This document shows, piece after piece, positions 32,101-34,590 of a stretch of DNA of 34,590 nt. The notes below the pieces were generated by a model that saw only the letters and a program-made list of their open reading frames with translations, searched no databases and was not told the origin of the DNA. Made by a program: the position numbers and the translations under genes. Within the stretch, counting starts at the first letter, position 1. Each line of letters opens with the position of its first letter. Source of the DNA: Candidatus Pacearchaeota archaeon (GTDB lineage Archaea; Nanoarchaeota; Nanoarchaeia; Pacearchaeales; GW2011-AR1); the NCBI GenBank assembly GCA_002690445.1, contig NZER01000211.1, positions 1 to 34,590 of the forward strand, in the 5' to 3' direction.

Positions 32101-34590
32101 GCATGTGGGGCATGCATATTTGGTGTAAATTCCTGTTCTTATATTCTCTAAGGTATCAAGCATTCTTGTTCTTTGATCCTTAGTAAACATAGTCATGCAT
32201 GAATCGTTTGTATAATCCATGTAATTTTCCCACATGTCTGGGAGACCGTCGGCATGATTCGGGCAAGAATCTTGCGTGACTGTCGGACACCCAAAGTTCG
32301 CTGCGCCGGCTACGGGAGTGTCTGCGACCAAATCATCTATAGTACAACCTCCGTCGCCCCAAATATGTCTTAAATTAAGATAGTGACCGACTTCATGAAC
32401 CGCGGTTCTTCCTAAGTTGTATGGAGAAGATTCTATAGTTGGGAGGCTCCCAGTATGTAAAACTATCCCATCCGTACTACTGTTTCCGCCCGGGAACTGC
32501 GCCCACCCCAATAAGCCTCCTGATAAATTGCCAATCCAAATATTTAAAAATGACGTGGGTTGATGAACATCCAACCCTCCATGAGCTGTTGACTTTATCG
32601 GATAACAATTGCAGCCTCCCCAAACAGAATTTGCATTATAGTATTCACTACTTGGGTTATTGGAGTCATAATATGGCCAGCTTGTTACTTGAGTGCCATT
32701 ATATTGGCCTGTTGATGTATTTTTGTTAGCGGAATCCCAAACAAATTCAATCCAAGTGTCAGCTTGAAGATTTTCCCACCTTGAAGTGATGTCTGTATTT
32801 AGTTTTCTAAAGTCTTCGTTCAACTTAGCTACTTGTTCGTTTATGATGGCGTCCGTAACTAGCCCTTGGGTATCTCCGACGATATTGAACCATAAGTGTA
32901 TTACATAGCGATTCCCACCTTCATGATAGGAGCCGGATTCAATTCTTTTTTTCGCAGCCTCTTCCTGTTTTATATATTTTTCTAAAAATTCAGGATCATT
33001 ATGTATACAGTGCTTAACGTGCTCTGTGGTACCGCATACATTAATTCCGCATTCATGATTGTAAGAATCACAATCGTCTTCCCAAGGCATAATTAATCTA
33101 GAATATCTTGGTGCTGCTGTAGTAGTGGTTGTTGGCGTTACATCTCCTATTGTTTGCTGCCAAGCCAGCTCAAAACAAGAAGGACACCCTTGATTCGCGG
33201 TCGTTCCCTTTTCTCCTTGGTAACCTTGATATCCCTGATATCCTTGATAACCTTGATATCCAATCGAAGAGCAAGGACCATGACAAATATAAATAGGATT
33301 ACCCTCGATCTCAGGAGCTAAATACCAATCTCCTGTTGCTGCTACTGAGGCTAACTGCTCTGGAGAATCATGGAATATAACAGAGCCATGGGGATGCCCC
33401 GAAGTTCCATCCGCTGCAACACCCTGACATGTGGTCTCCATCCTAATCCAGCCGTCGTTTGAATGGGTTCCTTGGGTGTAAGATGGGTGAGCTTGCCAAG
33501 ATATACATGCAACATCTCCGGCAGTCCAACAATTGTCTTCACCAATAAGATGTATTGCTTGCCCACCGTCCGCCGTTAAAGTAACTCCGTCAGTATTTAC
33601 ATATGTTAATGCTCTATGAGGATGCCACGACTTATCTGCTAAAGCTGGCGGAGTATTAAACTGATATGGACTAGTAATGCAACCGTCACATCCTTTGGCG
33701 CCGTACGCGCCTTCTTCACCCAGTTCGCCTTGATATCCTTGAGCTCCATCACCGCCAAGTACGCCCGCTGTTCCCTGATATCCTTGATATCCCTGAGCTG
33801 CAACAGCGCCTTCTAACCCTTGATTGCCCTGTATACCCTGATCACCTTTTTGACCAACACTAAGCAAGTACCCCTCGAAAATAGAATCTACCGTTATATA
33901 TCCGGTCGCAGAGTTGGAATCGAATACCTGAAACCAAACTGAAAAATTATCTGTAGTTCCATTCGCTGAACTTAAACCTTCTACTTCCACGGGCATATCC
34001 GTAGTGTTTCCTCCTCCTATAAATGTTTTTTCAGAGACAATCGTTCCCGAGCCGTTTGCGTCTGCATTTTTAACAATTTGAACCATCAAGCCTCTATCGA
34101 TACCAGTATTATCCCAGATTACGCTCTCCCCTATAACTAAAGCGTGAAGATTGTATTTGCCTTCCGTCTGGGGGGTAAATTTATGTGTAGAGGTATCATA
34201 AGCATTAGAGGTATCAAATTCCTCAGTATAGAACTGAGCTTTTGTAAGGGCTCCCCAAGTATATAAATATATATCGTCTGGACGAACTTTAAATGCCAAT
34301 GTGGGGCCTGCGTCTCCTTGATATCCTTTACCGCCTTGGAATCCTTGACTTCCTTGGTAACCTTGGCCTGTTGCGCCTTGCGCTCCTGTTGCGCCTGTTG
34401 CACCCGTAGCGCCCACCTCACCACCTATCATATCCTTCACGGACACATACGTGTCTCCATCTGTACCCGCGTTTAAATCCAGATTACCATTAGTATCATC
34501 AAGAGCTACTAGCCGCAAACTTTCACCCGCAGCCATATCGACCATACAAGAACCACCCGTATTGTAAAATGCTGGAGTTGCAGATGGTGA
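29113..34590 (-). CDS. Giant collagen-like/C1q/M43/Calx-beta/cysteine-peptidase virion protein (N-terminus beyond the window)
   Basis: At least 1825 codons. The frame stays open from the ATG at 34545 up to the right edge (SPSATPAFYNTGGSC before MVDM), so the true start is probably outside. Numbering from M at 34545: collagen-like G-X-Y at about 36-78; a C1q-like jelly roll 81-228; more G-X-Y 229-287; GYQ repeats about 428-445; a Thr-rich linker near 478; an M43-like metallopeptidase about 540-800 with HEVGHYLNLRH at 717-727 and M776 in YMDY; a second Thr-rich linker near 815; a Cys-rich segment; two Calx-beta repeats about 965-1210; an Ig-like domain with HHHHWHW at 1244-1250; a papain/C39-like peptidase about 1450-1725 with C1462 and H1695. 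It is probably a head or tail surface fibre that binds and trims surface polymers. Its place ahead of the neck genes would also suit a capsid decoration. Confidence 0.88.
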   Translation of the reverse strand, partial: SPSATPAFYNTGGSCMVDMAAGESLRLVALDDTNGNLDLNAGTDGDTYVSVKDMIGGEVGATGATGATGAQGATGQGYQGSQGFQGGKGYQGDAGPTLAFKVRPDDIYLYTWGALTKAQFYTEEFDTSNAYDTSTHKFTPQTEGKYNLHALVIGESVIWDNTGIDRGLMVQIVKNADANGSGTIVSEKTFIGGGNTTDMPVEVEGLSSANGTTDNFSVWFQVFDSNSATGYITVDSIFEGYLLSVGQKGDQGIQGNQGLEGAVAAQGYQGYQGTAGVLGGDGAQGYQGELGEEGAYGAKGCDGCITSPYQFNTPPALADKSWHPHRALTYVNTDGVTLTADGGQAIHLIGEDNCWTAGDVACISWQAHPSYTQGTHSNDGWIRMETTCQGVAADGTSGHPHGSVIFHDSPEQLASVAATGDWYLAPEIEGNPIYICHGPCSSIGYQGYQGYQGYQGYQGEKGTTANQGCPSCFELAWQQTIGDVTPTTTTTAAPRYSRLIMPWEDDCDSYNHECGINVCGTTEHVKHCIHNDPEFLEKYIKQEEAAKKRIESGSYHEGGNRYVIHLWFNIVGDTQGLVTDAIINEQVAKLNEDFRKLNTDITSRWENLQADTWIEFVWDSANKNTSTGQYNGTQVTSWPYYDSNNPSSEYYNANSVWGGCNCYPIKSTAHGGLDVHQPTSFLNIWIGNLSGGLLGWAQFPGGNSSTDGIVLHTGSLPTIESSPYNLGRTAVHEVGHYLNLRHIWGDGGCTIDDLVADTPVAGAANFGCPTVTQDSCPNHADGLPDMWENYMDYTNDSCMTMFTKDQRTRMLDTLENIRTGIYTKYACPTCVDSTATTTTPSGTTTTLEPSGLSVTGAVECTNIDDVYCLSYVSDSCDRRVMGEVKITEIVFGETDESSWITVAPVCDSGLLDSLVSGDEVIICKGSCSVAGETYVASVDPACAANGDVWIKVNGSGNITNFYRKADNSWQEQDLTDPCPTINFDAATSSAAEGNSGTSTHDVHVERSSTLGISTVKYETSDGTATAGEDYVAATGLLTFAAGEASKIISITINGDTAMEHSESFSITLSEPAHVGGSASITGTNPHVVTITNDDVATFSFAAGTSSITEGDSGTQTHTVTVNRAVPAGNASIVSTVNYATSDGDAPAATAGSDYVAASGTLTFAAGVTAQDISITVNGDANWEQNETFKITLANAASLVDGVSSLSLGSITGTNPHVVTITNDEPDPASIIINEPSAATYSAVASVVGTDISVDIGGTHHHHWHWKLNDGGFGAAGTTAGGNMVDTSGIGAGTFTDQWANGAVSLTEGTHTLHVALVDSSHNLLNPSVTASHEFIVGPTKFVNGTVPNWMQPYFYEAISSQPSITAGYITANADGDIYRAWCSPTSAACQLGHLNVQHGLTTPTKASGHTHGLSDEVDAGQISTDLTGVTGTKSWDSEVGWGDHLIDGATWRAGKDVMPIGGGSFGYLTTPADKGSCRLTDLGWWMNTNNSSDSAIPVITGGGTRTDLGYVLVHDVAGTGAGGQYSGGTLVHNIYLGLKDFYRHAGYDGIVGIIYHRPSDGNTVNLPSGTPAGILNTTLPTGTPEQPYGMFPVAWNTLIGAVDGSGHYLQGLDIAQTWNTIKAEIDGDRTVIACTQGWHYQLSVQSPHGTFPNTENIFEKGQGGFGAPDGMAYYHLKLEALIHQNSNHAQNMSPDDSSAPPHWGGTAMGHTVLIVGYIERGSADDISANSDTDWLILRDNDEITARNVIVPFASADENVTNTSNVDTVRFLHEMLMATVYVDPGGGAVPNVTTNFPCTPPRLADDSNSVAKNDENVDDQETFGYN
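29390..30200 (-). other. Papain/C39-like cysteine peptidase domain
   Basis: Residues about 1450-1725. GSCRLTDLGWWMNTNN looks like the nucleophile loop and helix (C1462), GHTVLIVGYIERG looks like the catalytic-His strand (H1695), and DWLILRDND follows where the third residue is expected. The Cys-His distance of 233 residues is long for C39 but possible with insertions in a papain fold. The substrate is unknown. Confidence 0.5.
30918..31650 (-). repeat. Two tandem Calx-beta repeats
   Basis: Residues about 965-1210. Each unit has 'EG.sGt..h.v.v.R', then 'v.y.TSDGtA.AG.DYvaasG.LtFaaG', then 'i.i.i.GD...E..E.f.itL', and ends in ITGTNPHVVTITND. The shared terminal 16 residues and near-identical DNA show internal duplication. 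Calx-beta domains bind calcium and form rigid rods. Confidence 0.88.
32146..32928 (-). other. M43 (pappalysin/cytophagalysin-like) metallopeptidase domain
   Basis: Residues about 540-800 of the giant surface protein. YVIHLWFNIVGDTQG, then INEQVAKLNEDFRKLNTD, is the typical start of M43 domains. HEVGHYLNLRHIWGDGGC supplies the three zinc His (717, 721, 727) and the catalytic Glu 718. WENYMDYTNDSCMTMFT carries the Met-turn methionine 776, and 'MFT.dQ..RM' follows as in the family. All key residues are present, so the domain should be active. Confidence 0.9.
33213..33263 (-). repeat. Collagen-like GYQ triplet repeat
   Basis: Five consecutive Gly-Tyr-Gln triplets after SI and before GEKG, in the giant surface protein, with a near-perfect 9-base periodicity in the DNA. 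Similar GYQ or G-X-Q triplets occur in the two other collagen-like blocks at about 33680-33860 and 34310-34440. Confidence 0.85.
33862..34305 (-). other. C1q-like jelly-roll domain
   Basis: Residues about 81-228 of the giant surface protein, flanked on both sides by collagen-like triplets. FYTEEFDTSNAYDTSTHKFT, then PQTEGKYNLHALV, matches the C1q core 'F....yd..tg.Ft.p..G.Y.f', and SIFEGYLLS matches the last strand 'S.FsGyll'. Collagen plus C1q implies a trimeric stalk with a globular head. Confidence 0.75.

Noticed and set aside
29113..34545. ATG at 34543-34545 as the true start of the giant surface protein
   Set aside because: The same frame continues without a stop to the right edge and there is no clear ribosome site before this ATG, so the gene was left open at that end.

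Overview
The window is a slice of a tailed double-stranded DNA phage (Caudoviricetes), probably a large to jumbo genome with a very long, siphovirus-like tail. Every convincing gene lies on the minus strand. They are packed end to end, with several TAATG overlaps, good AAGGAG-type ribosome sites, and TAA, TAG and TGA all used as stops (standard code 11). I see no tRNA, integrase, CRISPR array or insertion sequence. The host cannot be named. Family calls come from reading motifs, not from a database search.

Layout in transcription order (right to left). (1) 34590-29113: a giant secreted-looking or virion-surface protein, cut by the right edge. It has collagen-like G-X-Y blocks, a C1q-like jelly roll, an M43 (pappalysin-like) metallopeptidase, two Calx-beta repeats, an Ig-like domain and a C-terminal papain/C39-like cysteine peptidase. 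(2) 29109-28246: a GT-A glycosyltransferase. (3) 28168-25782: four genes whose order and sizes match the adaptor, head-closure, HK97-gp10-like and tail-completion genes of a siphovirus neck. (4) 25716-24565: the probable major tail tube protein, followed by a strong UUCG intrinsic terminator. (5) 24456-22066: three genes in the tail-assembly-chaperone position. (6) 22006 to the left edge: one uninterrupted reading frame of at least 7335 codons, a giant tape-measure protein whose C-terminus is outside the window.

The standout is the tape-measure protein. It starts with an ordinary TP901-type tape-measure core and has a long motif-free central region (residues about 1920-5935). On both sides of that region a short linear motif, G-[FYH]-[VI]-P-N-F, recurs twelve times (one-residue variants included). 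The stretches between motif copies carry recognisable enzymatic or binding modules: a P-loop kinase-like domain joined to a cytidylyltransferase-like domain, a winged helix, a SprA-type HExxH peptidase, a pesticin/phage-lysozyme-like domain and a LysM. I read this as a tape measure that also acts as a polyvalent cargo protein, with modules separated by a common hinge, docking or cleavage motif. The motif-module pattern is directly visible; the delivery function is inference.

Non-coding DNA is almost absent. The only gaps above 40 bases are 22007-22065, 24457-24564, 25717-25781 and 28169-28245, and all four contain a TGTAAT[AT] element that may be a phage promoter or processing signal. No stretch over 300 bases lacks a gene.
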